Positions 52,701 to 62,960 of a stretch of DNA of 64,000 bases are shown in pieces. This DNA comes from Pleodorina starrii (lineage: Eukaryota > Chlorophyta > Chlorophyceae > Chlamydomonadales > Volvocaceae): the NCBI GenBank assembly GCA_030267565.1, contig BRXU01000017.1, forward strand, positions 404,501 through 468,500. Direction: 5' to 3'. Position numbers and translations under genes: made by a program. Position 1 is the first letter of the stretch. Each line of letters starts with the position of its first letter. The notes below the pieces were generated by a model. That model had not been told where the DNA came from, searched no databases, and was given only the letters and a program-made list of their open reading frames with translations.

Positions 52701-55700
52701 AGGCTGGGCCCATGGGTCGAGGCTGGGCCCATGGGTCGAGGCTGGGCCCATGGGTCGAGGCTGGGCCCATGGGTCGAGGCTGGCCCCATGGGTCTAGGCT
52801 GGCCCCATGGGTCGAGGCTGGGCCCCATGGGTCGAGGCTGGGCCCATGGGCTGAGGCTGGGCCCATGGGTCGAGGCCGGGCCCATGGGTCGAGGCTGGGC
52901 CCATGGGTCGAGGCTGGGCCCATGGGTCGAGGCTGGGCCCATGGGTCGAGGCTGGGCCCATGGGGCGAGGCTGGGCCCATGGGCCGAGGCTGGGCCCATG
53001 GGTCCAGGCCGGGCCCATGGGTCGAGGCTGGGCCCATGGGTCCAGGCTGGGCCCATGGGTCGAGGCTGGGCCCATGGGTCGAGGCCGGGCCCATGGGTCG
53101 AGGCTGGGCCCATGGGCCGAGGCCGGGTTCATGGGTCGAGGCTGGGCCCATGGGTCGAGGCTGGGCCCATGGGTCGAGGCTGGGCCCATGGGCCGAGGCC
53201 GGGCCCATGGGTCGAGGCTGGGCCCATGGGTCGAGGCTGGGCCCATGGGTCCAGGCTGGGCCCGTGGGTCGAGGCTGGGCCCGTGGGGCGAGGCTGGGCC
53301 CATGGGGCGAGGCTGGGCCCATGGGTTGAGGCTGGGCCCATGGGCTGAGGCTGGGCCCATGGGCTGAGGCTGGGCCCATGGGTCGAGGCCGGGCCCATGG
53401 GTCGAGGCTGGGCCCATGGGTCGAGGCTGGGCCCATGGGTCGAGGCTGGGCCCATGGGCCGAGGCCGGGCCCATGGGTCGAGGCTGGGCCCATGGGTCGA
53501 GGCCGGGCCCATGGGTCGAGGCTGGGCCCATGGGTCGAGGCTGGGCCCATGGGTCGAGGCTGGGCCCATGGGTCGAGGCTGGGCCCATGGGTCGAGGCTG
53601 GGCCCATGGGTCGAGGCTGGCCCCATGGGTCTAGGCTGGCCCCATGGGTCGAGGCTGGGCCCCATGGGTCGAGGCTGGGCCCATGGGCTGAGGCTGGGCC
53701 CATGGGTCGAGGCCGGGCCCATGGGTCGAGGCTGGGCCCATGGGTCGAGGCTGGGCCCATGGGTCGAGGCTGGGCCCATGGGTCGAGGCTGGGCCCATGG
53801 GGCGAGGCTGGGCCCATGGGCCGAGGCCGGGCCCATGGGTCGAGGCTGGGCCCATGGGCCGAGGCCGGGCCCATGGGTCGAGGCTGGGCCCATGGGTCGA
53901 GGCCGGGCCCATGGGTCGAGGCTGGGCCCATGGGTCGAGGCTGGGCCCATGGGTCGAGGCTGGGCCCATGGGTCGAGGCTGGGCCCATGGGTCGAGGCTG
54001 GGCCCCATGGGTCGAGGCTGGGCCCAGGGGTCGAGGCTGGGCCCATGGGCCGAGGCCGGGCCCATGGGTCGAGGCTGGGCCCATGGGTCGAGGCCGGGCC
54101 CATGGGTCGAGGCTGGGCCCATGGGTCGAGGCTGGGCCCATGGGGCGAGGCTGGGCCCATGGGCCGAGGCTGGGCCCATGGGCCGAGGCCGGGCCATGTG
54201 CCTTATTGACGTATCGCGGGCAGTTGCGTAACAGTAATTATAAATATTATATAATATTTATATACTATTTATAGAAGTATAATAATATAAATATTTTTAA
54301 TATTAGTCATAATGATAATTAATTAATTTATTATTATTTTATCTATTTGCTGGCGCGCGCCTGGCGTGTGTCAAGGCGGAGGTGGACTGAGAGGTTTTTA
54401 AACCCTGCACGTACACCCGCACCATCACAATACGATGTCACAGTGGCCGAGCAGCCGCGCTCGCTGTGTGTTCTCGTACGGTTCTGCCCTCGCGCACACC
54501 ACCATTCCCTTCTTTCTCCTTGATAACGGGTGCTTGGTCCTCCCCATACACATACACGCATACGCGCTCACCCAGGTGCACAATGTGCGCTCCGCCTTCA
54601 GTGAGTACCTGGTGCGGGAGCTGCGCCACCCTAACATCACCTACAAGCCGGGAGCGCTGCCCATCGAGCAGTGGGCAAAGTACAAGATGGTTATGCACAT
54701 GGACGGTGAGTTGGAGGGAGAATGGAGGGGAACGAAAGGAGGCTGAGAGCGAGCTATGGTAGGGCAGCGCGCCGCTTCGCAATGGAGACGGGTGTGTTGC
54801 GGTCGTGGAAAGTCGTCAGGCGTCCCTTTTCCTTCCCAAGTCAGGCGGCAGGGCCAATGGGCCCGAGCGGGAAGGGACCACGCCAGTCCCGAAACTGGAC
54901 TGGGGTGGCCTCTGCTTGCGGTCAACCAGACCCAGGACTTCCCTTCCTCGGCATTGGTCCGATGGGCTTTGGCGGCGACGCGTCAGACCGGGGCAAGTCG
55001 CTGCGGCCCATTCCAACCCCTCCGGCCGACCGCAACTTTGTCCGCCCGGGCATGACATCATTTCAGCCTTGTCATAACTCCCACCCCTTACCTCGCGACT
55101 ATCGCCCGCCCACCCTCACCCACCCTCACCCACCCTCACCCGCCTCATCCCGCCGCCGCGGCCTCCATGCCCCCCCCCACCCCACCCCGCATGCACTTTG
55201 CAGGCATCGCCTGCTCCTCCCGCTTGTGGCAGTTGCTGGCCCTGGGCAGTGCTGTGCTGAGGGAGCAATCAGGATACTTTGCTTTCTACGATAAGCTGCT
55301 CAGGAAGTGAGACGTACCGTACTAGTTTCGGCTTGCCAGCAGCCAGCTATATTGCCCCTACCGCAGCGGAGGGACGTAGGCGACCGAGAACCCAGTCTTA
55401 CTTACCACAGACATACCTGTTACCTTACCAATACCGGATAAGCTGCGACCGCATCGCTGCCGGACCAACCTAAACGGAAAGGACTAAAGCATGCGGGTAT
55501 GGCGAAGGGGTTGGCGAATCAAAGTGGTTGGTCTGATGGATGCCATCTATCTGCCACCTACCCATGCCGTCACACTTGACCACCTGCTCTCGTCTCCCCT
55601 CTCCCCTGGGGAGAACATGGCCCGCCGGCCCATTCGTGCCCCATCCCGCCGCCTCCTTGCGTGTCTCGCCCCCAATCCATCCAAGCGTCTTCACCAGCCA

Positions 55701-56484
55701 GAACCCGACAGGCGTACCGGTAGCTCAGCCGGCTTGTTTCACCGCTCCCACTTCCCTACGCATGCATGAATGACAACACTGATGCAGGTTTCACCACTAC
55801 GTGCCCTTCTGGATGCATCGCCCTCGTGAGGTGGTGTGGGCCTTCAATTGGGTGACGGCCAACGATGAGGCCGCCTCCGCCATCGCCGCACGCGGACAGG
55901 CATTCGTCCGGGAGTACCTCAACCGGGAGGCGCTCGAGTGCTTCTGGGCGCTGCTGCTGAGGCAGTACGCCCGCCTGTTGCGCTTCACGCCAGGCGAGAG
56001 GCGGGGTGGAGGCTTGAGGGCGACGGTAGTGGCAGCAGCAGCAGCGGCTGGGCAGGAGCAGCAGCAGAAGCGGGGAGAGGGGGAGGGGCAGCATGCGGAT
56101 ACGGCGGCGGAGGTACGGCAGTTGGAGATGGTGCCGATTGCGGAGTGGCTGGCGGCGCAGGTGAGTGGGATTGGGTTTGGCTTCTGGGGTGGAGGGGAGT
56201 CGGGGCGAATCATGGGGTAAAGGGTGTGTGACTGGGAGTTTCATGTATGGCTATGGTTACCCTTCCTTTGTCCATGTTTGCACTGCCCCGGCTCCAAAAT
56301 AATCCCTCCACGCACCCAGCCCCAGCTCGCTCTCAGTCCTCCGGGTCGTTCCCAACAGCTTGATTCCTTGCAACCAATGCTGTCCGTTGCCCTTCACTCC
56401 CAGGATGGCCGAGTCATCGACTGGCCTCCCAATCAGGTGGTGGAGCGGCTGCAGCACCTGCACCTGCTGCCGGAGCAGCCGTGA
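49788..56484 (+). CDS. GT90 (CAP10/POGLUT-like) glycosyltransferase, one internal region not found
   Basis: Exons found: 49788-50249 (ATG), 50544-50783, 51271-51408, 54576-54705, 55204-55306, 55788-56160 and 56404-56484 (TGA). All phases close, giving 508 residues. A hydrophobic signal or anchor (LLSALFAVLLALLAASSAPA) follows a basic N terminus, so it should act in the secretory pathway. The C-terminal half is typical of the CAP10 family: EQWAKYKMVMHMDG, IACSSRLWQLLALGSAVL, HYVPFWMHRPREVVWAFNWV, AARGQAFVREYLNREALECF. The family block normally written (F/W)RG plus the following Arg-rich helix, expected between exons 3 and 4, was not found. That gap is a 3.17-kb interval filled mostly by a minisatellite. 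The missing exon may be hidden, very diverged or lost. Confidence 0.8.
50863..50968 (+). repeat. (GGAGT)n pentanucleotide array
   Basis: About 20 GGAGT units with two GGAAT variants at the left edge, in GT90 intron 2. Confidence 0.95.
51951..54195 (+). repeat. 19-base minisatellite, about 118 units, with 837-base higher-order period
   Basis: The unit is CCCATGGGTCGAGGCTGGG with CCGAGGCCGGG, CTGAGG and GCGAGG variants. Variant patterns repeat at a distance of 837 bases, for example TTCATGGGTC at 52291 and 53128, and CTAGGCTGGC at 52794 and 53631. It lies inside the GT90 interval between exons 3 and 4. Since 19 is not a multiple of 3, all six frames read as long Gly/Pro/His/Trp repeats. These are not considered genes. 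Confidence 0.97.
54229..54345. other. AT-rich island
   Basis: Nearly all A/T for about 115 bases (TAATTATAAATATTATATAA and similar), directly right of the minisatellite within the GT90 intron. It contrasts sharply with the GC-rich surroundings. The origin is unknown. Confidence 0.8.
55361..55394 (+). repeat. 34-base dispersed repeat, copy in GT90 intron
   Basis: Identical over 34 bases to 37103-37136. A longer, diverged match to 47522-47650 extends to about 55490. Confidence 0.75.
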
Positions 56485-57129
56485 TGGATCGATGGATTGA
56501 TTGATGAGGCGCGTTTCCGAGGGGTGTCATGTCTGTAGTGTGGGGAGGCGATGGTGGGTGGAGGGCATGACGAGCATGTGCTGCTGCATGCCTGGGATGG
56601 ACTGATCAGTTACACAGAGACTTGTGTTTCATGCATTGGGCTGAGCCCCCCCGGCCGTGAAGCGGCTTCGGGGGTGGACACTGTCAGCTTTACAGCCCCT
56701 GGTGCTGGTTATATATGACACTGCCTGCCGGTGTGGTGAGTGTTGAGAGCTGCGTGGGGGGGGGCTTTCCACCCTACCCACTAGGACAGCGTAGATAACT
56801 AGATAAACTCTCCCAGCATCTAGGAGGGGCCTTGAGCGACTCCCTACTACAATGGGTATCAAAAGCAGTGGCCCCCCAACATGGGCCAATGCTCCCAGAA
56901 TCCATGTCAGAAGAGTACCAGCGGCCTCAAACTGCGCATGACCACACGTCAAGACCATGAGCACGCACGACAGGAACCCAGGAGCGACTCGCGCCGGACC
57001 GCGGTGGTTCCAAACCTCATCCATCCATTCCTTCATTCATTTAACGTTCACCAGGCGATTTGCCACACGAAGAAACGCACCATGATGATGATGGTGCGCC
57101 ATGTGTACGGACTCTACCTTGCAGCTACC

Positions 57130-57134
57130 TTACA
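57130..57134 (-). terminator. TGTAA polyadenylation signal of CNOT9 copy 1
   Basis: TTACA on plus is TGTAA on minus, about 245 bases past the stop at 57379. Another candidate is at 56610-56614. Confidence 0.5.
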
Positions 57135-57169
57135 CCGCCAGCCACCACAGTGGCATGGAGCCCACCGTG

Positions 57170-57174
57170 TGTAA
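57170..57174 (+). terminator. TGTAA polyadenylation signal of GT90 gene
   Basis: First TGTAA found after the GT90 stop, about 690 bases downstream. It lies beyond the opposing minus-strand signal. Confidence 0.45.
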
Positions 57175-57378
57175 CAAGTACTGCTTCTACACCCCTGCCT
57201 GTGCTGGGGCTCGACCGCATGTGTGCCCCAGGGAAGAGAAGGGGCGGAAGGTTGCTCGACAAGCTTCCCGGTGAGCAGACGACTCGAGACAGCTGCGCGC
57301 TGCCGACAGCGGTCACACAGCCGGGTCCCCTCCTCGCTGCGCTGCGGCGCTGGCCGCCCATGGCAGAGTTGTGTGTGT

Positions 57379-59669
57379 CTAGGCCATGACCTCGACGGGG
57401 CCCAGGGCTGCGGCCGACTCGTGAAAGCCCACGTTGATGAGCAGCTGAGCCAGCCACCTGGCTTGGGAGCCGGGCCGGGGGGGGGGGTACACGGGGCGGG
57501 GCGATGGGGCGGGGCGACGTGGCGGCAGCTCAGCAGAGCACAGCACAGCGGCCGCGCTGGCCCGCGGCCCATGGCCAGCTGCGCGACCCCCCCGGCCCGC
57601 GGCGCGGTCCACTCGAGCGCAGCAAACCCAGCAGTCCGGCTTGGCCTGGCCAGCCGCTCTCAGGACAACCCCCAGCAACCGAAAAGGCGCCAGCGACCCG
57701 CCCCCAAAACCCCAAACCCACCTTCGCGTCAGCTCGTCGCTCTGCAGGCACGCCGTGAACTGAGTGTTGTGGAGCAACTCCGGCAGGCACGACCGCAGCG
57801 CCTCCCGGGCCCTGTGTTAGTCAGGGTTTATTCAGGGACGACCAACTGCGCTTTCGGTTTGCGGGGTCTGTGGTATACGGCACACTAGAATACTGCACAT
57901 GCGGCACACAAGCAGCTACGGCGGCAACAAGACGCGCACGGGGGATAGCTCACGGATGGCCGACCGGCGGTCGGCGGCGACAGCCGAGCGCCGACCCGTG
58001 GGTCAACCCAATGCATGGGGCACGGACGCACCCACCGCAGGTTGTCCGAAAGGCGCAGGTAGCAGCGGACGATGTGTTTCAGCAGCCGCTGCGAGGGCCC
58101 GTTTTGGCCCATGGCGATTACCATGGAGTACAGGGTGTTGGTGACGGCGAAGAAGCGGTCGCCGGAGGCGCAGATGTAGCTGAGGCCGGCCTGTGCGGGC
58201 GCAGTTTAGTACGACAGTGGGCGGAGGTGGCGGACAGCGCGGGGCGGGCCGCGGGCTTCCGGTTTCAAGTACGGTAATTCAGGGCGGCTCGTGCCGGTGT
58301 GCTGGCAGCCAGCGAAAGCTGCAGGTGACCACCGTGTTTCTCACATCAAAGGCCGCAAAAAGGCCGCCAAAAAATGCGCTCTCCAAAGGCCAAAAGTATG
58401 TGAAGGCATCCCCATCCAGACTTTCAGACCACCGATGTCCCACTCAAGCGCTTTGTCCCAGGCCCGCCCCGCCTCTTTTCAATCCCCCAAACCCGAAGCT
58501 CTGCGTGACTCCCGGGCCTCACGTCGTCCAGCAGGATCTTCTGCACGATGAAGGTGGCCACCGTCTTTGACAGCTCCGTTCCGAGCTCCATGGTCTTCAG
58601 GCACAGCGGAATGATCTCCGTGGAAAGCAGAAAATTGATGACGTCCGTGTCGTCAACCTGCGTCGACCAGCACGGCGCACAGTTCTAAGAGTACGACATA
58701 CAGCAAGCGGCGAATACGGTAGCAGAGCCTGTATGCTGTAGGGTGCGGGGTTGCGAACCCATCCATGCCCCGCCGACCGTTTGCGCCCTATTGCGCCCGG
58801 CTTTCAAAGATCGACACTGTCTTTGTGGTGCCCTGTAGCCCTTTTCCGTGCGTGCACAACGACATCTGACCGTGATCCGCTCAGAATCGTCCCGATGTGG
58901 TCCTCCCGCCTGCAGACCCACGGGTCGTTACCAACCTTGACCAGCGCCCCGATGACGCCCAGGCTCGTCAGCCTCAGGTACTCGAAGGGGCGGGTGCGGC
59001 TGGGGTTGCTGAGGAAGGGATATAGGAAGAGCGGCATGTGCGCTGCGGCCCGCAGGCGCGACAAAGAGCGGCAGGAAGCGAGCAAAGAGCGCGGGGGATG
59101 AATTATGGCCCCTGGCTTGAATGTATCCTGAGGTTTTGGAAACGCGCAATGCGCGCACGCGAGAAAAGGGAGCGCCTAGGCCTCCAACCGTGTTTCCTTA
59201 CGTGACTGGGTACGGGTCCGCTGTTGCTGACCCACATCGCAAATCCGCCCGCCTGCCCATTCCGAGCACCGCGGCGCGCCGGCGTGCCGGCGCGACGCCC
59301 ACGTCAAACCTTTCCTTCCGGGGATATTGCTCTGCGGAAGCGACTCCTGACTACCCAGCTATTGCTTCTGATACCTTGCAGGAACAGCGTGCGCGTCTCG
59401 TTGTGTGACGCGACGCACTGCAGCAGCGCCAGCGCGTTGCAGACGCGGTTGGAGGCCTGCGCAGTGAGCGAGGGCGGCTGCAGTTGCGGGTAGACAGAGA
59501 CGATCTCCTGCAGCAACGCCGCGATGGCGCCGCAGCTGTGCCACAGGTAGGGTGCCAGCTCCGGGAAGTTCTCGCGCTTCTTGCTGAGCTCCAGCAGCGC
59601 CTCCTCGCGCGTGGCCGGGTCGATGAGCGCGAACACCAGGGCTTCAACCTGCTGCGCCTCGTTCATCAT
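57379..59669 (-). CDS. CNOT9: CNOT9/RCD1, CCR4-NOT complex subunit 9 (copy 1)
   Basis: Minus-strand exons: 59375-59669 (ATG), 58936-59042, 58523-58657, 58036-58190, 57722-57811 and 57379-57457 (TAG). All phases close, giving 286 residues, the usual length for the conserved armadillo-repeat core. Family blocks: [136 protein letters not shown] and a final [15 protein letters not shown]9 binds NOT1 and recruits tryptophan-containing repressors for mRNA deadenylation. A second ATG directly follows the first. The exon structure is nearly identical to the neighbour at 61053-62960. Confidence 0.95.
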
Positions 59670-61052
59670 GTCTTCGTTACTTATTTCCCGTGAGGAACGG
59701 TTTACGGTTGTCTTGGTTTTTAAGGGCGAGAGTGGCTACAGGTTTAAAGTGATGAGGTCAAATTTCGACAGAAGGCCAAAAGCGCGGCCCGAATGCTCTT
59801 ACTAGATCTGGCCCACTGCTAGCGATTGCAAGCAATTATGTGACCTCCTCATAAATAACTGCAGCAAAAGGCCGGCCCTGATGCCACACTGTGAAGTGAT
59901 CGAGCGTGAAGTTCGCAGGTAGGCCAAAAACGTTGTTTGTTCGCAGCGTTTCACGTCATAATTGCGGACAGTGAATCGGCGCGACTTTCTTTGCGTGTGA
60001 CAAAATGTGCACTTCTTCAATGCTCTGTGAGTTTACATGGCGCAAGCGCTGATGGTGTGGTGACAGCCCTGCGCTGACAGCCCGCCGCGTGGCAAAGGCA
60101 CACGGACCCGTGGGACAGCTGCCAGCACCACGACAACTACCGTAGCAGTGAGCGGAACCCGAGCGCCTCGTCCAGATCAATGCGACCGGGGAAAGGCTGA
60201 AACCCACAGCTTGACGTTTAACTCCAATGGATGCAACGAATGAGTCAACTCCTTAAACCTCCGCGGCAACCCTCAGGTCAACAAGCAACCCCAAAACGCG
60301 GCAGCATGGACAGGTGTACGGCAGATCGCCCCCATTCCCAATCACAGACACACAACGCGAGAACCCGCTCACGCACATACATGAACAAGGAGAGTACAGA
60401 TACCGTCAATGCCCTAAACGCAACAAAACCAATGGACCGGACAAAGCAATCGACACGCCGCCCTAAACTTGTCCTCCCAACTCCGGCGTGCGGGCAGGGA
60501 ACGTACCCTCATCCGCCGCAAGGTTTGAAGAGGCGTAGACGGCCTTTCTGGTCTGCGAGGCTTGCGCGACCCTAAACCTAGGGGCTACACGGCTACCTAC
60601 CCAAATTTCGCACCTGAGGGCGCGTGCGTAGGTACCATCCACGGCCCGCTGTTCCAAAGATGGGCATGCAAAACGCCGGGCTGCTCGCAGCGGACGGTTT
60701 CGGCCACGACCGAGGACTGCAGAGTATCTGCGAAATAATCTGACTTAGCCACCTGGCCCACTTGGCTCGCGCGATTCCCGTCACCTCCCAACCCTGCTGC
60801 ACTTGTCGTGCTCACACAGGCAACCTTCCGCCCTGCTCGGACCTCTTTCGCCTGCAACCCTGCCTCAAAGCGCCCTCCTGCCAAAAGCAGCACGAACCAG
60901 GCACCCCTCATGGCACGGGACTGTCATGGGCGGAACCAAACTCGGGCGTCCGTGTAAGGATGTGGCCTTGCTCGCCACCCTCACCCAAAGGACTCTTAAG
61001 CCCGACATGGCTTGCCTTGTTGCTGTACCTTTGCACGCCGATGACGACGCGC
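59670..61052. other. Intergenic between the two CNOT9 genes
   Basis: This contains the promoter of copy 1 and the 3' region of copy 2. No supported exon was found, and no TGTAA signal was found near the copy 2 stop. Confidence 0.45.
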
Positions 61053-62960
61053 TTAGGCTCCCGTCATGGGTGTGGGCTGCACCACGTCGAGGGCTCCCAG
61101 CGCCGCGGCGGCATCCGGGAAGCCGACATTGATGAGCAGCTGTGCCAGCCACCTGCCGTGCATTAGACGCAATGGCGGCAACGGGCAGAGGCGTGCGTGA
61201 AGGTACACGCTTGGCGGTACCCGACTGGGCCAGTGAACCAATGCGACATTATGAACAGGATGTAGTCATGTGAGCTACCGATAAGCTCGGATGCGACACA
61301 AGGTGCACGACATCGAGTAATTCGACAAGACGTCCGCCATGGCAAATACCGGCGTCCTTACTGCATGGGAAGATGCCATCCGCTTTCCTTCCCTTTTCAG
61401 TAAGGCGCGAGTTAAATCTTTGTCACCTCTATCTACTCACCGGCGCGTGGTGTCGTCGTTCTTCAGGCACGCCGTGAACTGGGCATTGCGCAGCAGCTCC
61501 GGCAAGCACGACCGCAGTGCCTCGCGGGCCCTGTATGCATACCCCATGTCGCAGGTCAGCGAGCACGCTTCAGGAGACAAGCAGACGCCACCACGTGCTC
61601 TTATAAGGGAGTCTGCCGGTTGGGAAAGCTCGAACACAAGCAACCGAGCCCACGATGCCAGCTTCCTTCGCTTTACTGCTCTGCCCGCCCCAGCACGACC
61701 CGTGGGTCAGCAGGCCAAGGCACGCACTCACCGCGGGTTGTCGGAGAGGCGCAGATAGCAGCGGATGATGTGCTTCAGCAGTCGCTGCGAGGGCTGGTCC
61801 ACCATCTGCGCCTGCGCCACCACCATGTTGCCCAGCACGGCACCGACCGCGAAGAACCGCTCGGCGGTGGCGCAGATGTAGTTCAAGCCCACCTGCAGAC
61901 GGTGACGGGGAATACAGTCAGGCGGACATGACGGCAATCTGTACCCTGATGGCGGTATCATCTTCGGGTGCTAGTGCCCTCCTAACACGCAACTCCAGTC
62001 CCTCAAAACCCGCGCCCCAAACCCTCCCAACCCGATGCCGCACGAAAGCCTGCTAGTCCCCATTCTTTGCATCGCTCAAAAACTCACGTCGTCCAGCAGG
62101 ATCTTCTGCACGATGAAGGTGGCCACCGTCTTTGACAGCTCCGTGCCAATTTCCATGGTCCGCAGGCACAACGGGATGATCTCCGTGGACAGAAGGAAGT
62201 TGATCACGTCCGTATCATCAACCTGCGGCAAGAAAGAACAGGCAAACGCAACGATGCCGTGGGAGGTGACGGAGGAGGGTTCGGTGAGTAGCAGGGTGGG
62301 ACCGTACACGCGTCTTGCGCGCGGGTGCAGTAAGCTGCCCTTAAAACCCCCAAGATTGCACCAGTGTTACCTCCACTCCCAGCCTGGATTGTGCTCATAG
62401 CTAAGTTCCGGAGACAGCGGCTCACCTTGACCAGGGCACCGATGACACCCAGGCTGGTGAGTCGCAGGTACTCGAAAGGGCGCGTTTTGCTCATGGTTTG
62501 GAGAAACGGATACAGGAAGAGAGGAATATGCGCTGCAAGGGAATGGAACGTCATGGCAGCAGCGCGTGTCAGTATGGGACAGGTTACCCTGAAACTCAGC
62601 ATACCCGGTGGGACCCCGCACCCCGTGGGACCCCGCCGGCGGGTCCTTCCCACCTTGCAGGAAAAGCGCACGGGTCTCGTTGTGTGATGCCACGCATTGC
62701 AGCAGCGCCAACGCGTTGCACACGCGGTTGGAGGCATGCGCCGTCAGGGACGGAGGCGACAGCAGCGGGTAGATGGTCACAATCTCCTGAAGCAGCGCGG
62801 CGATGGCACCAAAACTGTGCCAAAGGTACGGAGCAAGCTCCGGAAAATTCTCTCGCTTCTTGCTGAGCTCGAGCAGAGCATTTTCCCGCATTGCCGGGTT
62901 GATCAGTTGGTGGACAAACGCCTCCACTTGCTGGACATCGCCCAAGCCGTTAGTCGCCAT
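61053..62960 (-). CDS. CNOT9: CNOT9/RCD1, CCR4-NOT complex subunit 9 (copy 2)
   Basis: Minus-strand exons: 62654-62960 (ATG), 62426-62532, 62088-62222, 61732-61892, 61441-61530 and 61053-61152 (TAA). Phases close, giving 299 residues. Exons 2, 3 and 5 have exactly the same lengths as in copy 1 (107, 135, 90), which marks a tandem duplication with conserved intron positions. The same armadillo blocks are present ([60 protein letters not shown]). Differences cluster at the N terminus, in exon 4 ([20 protein letters not shown] against [19 protein letters not shown]), and in an 8-residue longer C terminus. The frame is fully open, so this is not a pseudogene. Confidence 0.95.

Noticed and set aside
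51837..54274. Very long open frames (up to about 750 codons) of Gly/Pro/His/Trp repeats on both strands
   Set aside because: They are translations of the 19-base minisatellite. All six frames are open because the unit has no stop, and there is no start context or exon support.
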